NCBI RefSeq assembly: GCF_024436435.1 | Contig: NZ_JAFMZP010000003.1 | Span: 1-64,000, forward strand | DNA: 64,000 bases | From: Desertivirga xinjiangensis | GTDB taxonomy: Bacteria; Bacteroidota; Bacteroidia; Sphingobacteriales; Sphingobacteriaceae | Reading direction: 5' to 3' | Part shown: positions 62,520 through 64,000 of the stretch, in pieces | Position numbering within the stretch: the stretch's first letter is position 1 | Layout of the letters: each line of letters opens with the position of its first letter | Program-made: the position numbers and the translations under genes | The notes under the pieces: model-generated | Seen by the model: the letters and a program-made list of their open reading frames with translations, nothing else | Told to the model about the DNA's origin: nothing | Databases searched by the model: none

Positions 62520-63221
62520 TTAATCTAGCAGCTCCATTTGGAACAGATCTGCGATCTTTGTTTTTAAAACCTCTTTCACTTCTTCGATATCTGGCTTATA
62601 GCCAAGTTCTCTTTCCATCGAGGTAACATCTTTATCATCTATACCGCAAGGAACGATGTTTTTGAAGTAATCCAGATCGGCATTTACGTTAAATGCGAAG
62701 CCATGCATGGTAACCCAACGACTGCAGCGGACACCCATTGCGCAGATCTTACGAGCCCGTTCGTTATCGGCATCGAGCCACACACCGGTAAATCCGGCGT
62801 ACCTGCCGGCTGTTATTCCATAATGCGCCAGGGTGAGAATAACCGCTTCTTCAAGGGTGCGCAAATACAAGTGAATGTCAGTAAAGAAATTATCGAGGTC
62901 AAGAATGGGATAACCCACTATCTGTCCGGGGCCATGATAAGTAATATCGCCGCCCCTGTTTATTTTATAATAGCTTGCAGCCTTGTCTTTCAGGCCTTGT
63001 TCATCCAACAATAAATTTTCGGGCTTGCCGCTTTTTCCAAGCGTATAGACGTGGGGATGTTGTACAAAAATCAGATAGTTACTGGTTGGATCTTCAGCTG
63101 CCTTGGTACGGTTTAATGTTTTCTGATCTACAACTTTTGTGAATGTTTCTTCCTGCTTATCCCAGGCTTCCTGATAGTCCATCAAGCCCCAGTCCTGAAA
63201 CTGCACTTTTTTATTCTTCAT
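62520..63221 (-). CDS. lipB: Lipoyl(octanoyl) transferase
   Basis: This 233-residue cytoplasmic enzyme transfers octanoyl from acyl-carrier protein to lipoyl domains of 2-oxoacid dehydrogenases and the glycine cleavage system. Family motifs: NRGGDITYHGPGQIVGYPILDL (88-109), the catalytic lysine K158 in RKICAMGVR, and the acyl-thioester cysteine C192 in IVPCGI. Length and motifs are normal. It starts 23 bp after the stop of the phosphopantetheinyl transferase gene; both modify carrier or lipoyl domains, so co-expression makes sense. It converges with the RDD gene with only 7 bp between stops. Confidence 0.96.
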   Translation of the reverse strand: MKNKKVQFQDWGLMDYQEAWDKQEETFTKVVDQKTLNRTKAAEDPTSNYLIFVQHPHVYTLGKSGKPENLLLDEQGLKDKAASYYKINRGGDITYHGPGQIVGYPILDLDNFFTDIHLYLRTLEEAVILTLAHYGITAGRYAGFTGVWLDADNERARKICAMGVRCSRWVTMHGFAFNVNADLDYFKNIVPCGIDDKDVTSMERELGYKPDIEEVKEVLKTKIADLFQMELLD

Positions 63222-63244
63222 GTATTGGTAATTGTACGTTCTCT

Positions 63245-63916
63245 TTATATATTCTGAGGAGGCTCAGTATTTTGTTTGATACCTGTAACATACCCTATCA
63301 TGTAATCTTTAAATCGCTCGTAGTAAACATCGTATTCAGAATACTCATCATCTACTTCAAGGGAAGCAGGAAAGTTTCCATCTTCCTTGAAGGGAAATTC
63401 TTTAAGCCTTATATGGTCTTTGAATGAGACGTTGCGCTTTCCCTGTAGTTTATAGATAGCTTCCTTGGCACACCAGCATATGTATAAATGCTCTATTCGA
63501 TGCTTCGGATCGATAAAAGCCAGCTCCCGGGGAATCAAAAATTTCGAAGCTACTCTTTCGATCTTATTTTTGACCAGTTCAATATCAATACCCACAGGTT
63601 TGTTCTCGCTGATAATTACAGCTGCATAGTCGAACGAGTGACTTAAGGAAATATGGTGCGGAAAATTTACCAGATACGGTTTGCCATGTTCATCCACCTG
63701 GCAGTCGATATACTTATCTGTATTAAGCATTTTGCGAAGCAATACACGCGTACTTAGCCAGTGCAGGTTTCTTTTACCATTATTCAAAGTCTCCAGTCGA
63801 GCCTTCTCTTCATCGTTCAGTATGAGTTGTGAATACAGCTCTTCGGCACTTTCTTCGATCTTCCATATTCCGAAAGCCGAGGTACTATCCAGATGTTTAT
63901 AGTAGGCCAGAGCCAT
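63245..63916 (-). CDS. 4'-phosphopantetheinyl transferase superfamily protein
   Basis: This 223-residue Sfp-type transferase moves phosphopantetheine from CoA to a serine of a carrier protein. The magnesium ligands are in VGIDIE (D111, E113) and in WCAKEAIYKLQG (E152, with K151 and K156 nearby). An upstream KPYLVNFPHHISLSHSF matches the substrate-contact block (about 79-95). As the two-module Sfp type (over 200 residues) rather than AcpS, it may serve polyketide or peptide synthases as well as acyl carrier protein. First gene before lipB. The last 84 bp of the window (63917-64000) show no gene. Confidence 0.93.
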   Translation of the reverse strand: MALAYYKHLDSTSAFGIWKIEESAEELYSQLILNDEEKARLETLNNGKRNLHWLSTRVLLRKMLNTDKYIDCQVDEHGKPYLVNFPHHISLSHSFDYAAVIISENKPVGIDIELVKNKIERVASKFLIPRELAFIDPKHRIEHLYICWCAKEAIYKLQGKRNVSFKDHIRLKEFPFKEDGNFPASLEVDDEYSEYDVYYERFKDYMIGYVTGIKQNTEPPQNI

Positions 63917-64000
63917 GTCTTTTAGATTTCATTTGAGTACTTATTCTTAGCGGCTTATCGATGTAAAGCCAGCTAAATTGTTTATAACAGATAACCCCTG

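Noticed and set aside
1-64000. CRISPR arrays, tRNA or rRNA genes, prophage blocks, replication origin.
   Set aside because: No spaced repeats, cloverleaf sequences, structural phage genes or DnaA-box clusters were noticed on reading through.

Overview
The window looks like a chromosome segment of a member of the Bacteroidota, most likely the Sphingobacteriaceae (Pedobacter- or Mucilaginibacter-like). The reasons are two SusC/SusD pairs, an ECF sigma/FecR switch, proteins with type IX secretion sorting domains, several promoters of the TTTG-N18/19-TAnnTTTG type, and mostly weak Shine-Dalgarno sequences. I saw no tRNA, rRNA, CRISPR array or intact insertion sequence.

Region 1 (1-867) holds the wreck of an ISAon1-type transposase. 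Region 2 (868-23213) is a first glycan-use locus (PUL1), nearly all on the minus strand. It has a GMC oxidoreductase with its gluconate-dehydrogenase-subunit-3 partner, a nucleoside-symporter-type MFS transporter, a GH30 enzyme, SusC, SusD, a GH55-like double beta-helix protein, two GH92 alpha-mannosidases and a GH28-GH3 fusion. One plus-strand gene (9530) encodes a membrane-anchored putative regulator: a cytoplasmic helix-turn-helix-like domain, one membrane helix and an extracytoplasmic jelly-roll. A near-identical element, CAAAGWCGGGCA-N5-GYGC, lies upstream of three PUL1 operons (9401, 17687, 23299) and ties them into one regulon.

Region 3 (23214-25677) is accessory: a possible decayed ORF, a 320-residue protein of unknown function with an unusually strong ribosome binding site, and an ORF6N-domain gene broken by several frameshifts.

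Region 4 (25678-42144) is a second locus (PUL2), one compact minus-strand series: ECF sigma factor (with a C-terminal membrane tail), FecR anti-sigma, STN-bearing SusC, SusD, a FAS1/DNRLRE/CSPG-repeat lipoprotein, a beta-helix protein, a duplicated pair of unknown secreted proteins (one with a type IX sorting tail), and two GH20 hexosaminidases. The gap between fecR and susC has a plus-strand hairpin followed by ten Ts, downstream of a TAnnTTTG box. It has the position and shape of an antisense RNA against the susC leader, like DonS of Bacteroides fragilis.

Region 5 (42433-49008) has a beta-helix protein with a type IX tail, an FMN reductase/DUF1206 pair, a PL9 pectate lyase with all key residues, and an RNA-rich stretch. 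That stretch has two tandem minus-strand small RNA candidates with promoters and terminators, whose hairpin loops can pair with each other, and one plus-strand candidate.

Region 6 (49083-64000) is mainly housekeeping: a SerB-type phosphatase fused to a SerA-like tail, a sugar epimerase-type SDR, an arginase-like protein lacking metal ligands, a thioredoxin-fold lipid/periplasmic protein, purD, the DUF58/MoxR/DUF4350/DUF4129/membrane/SpoIIM cluster with a divergent RDD gene, lipB and a phosphopantetheinyl transferase.
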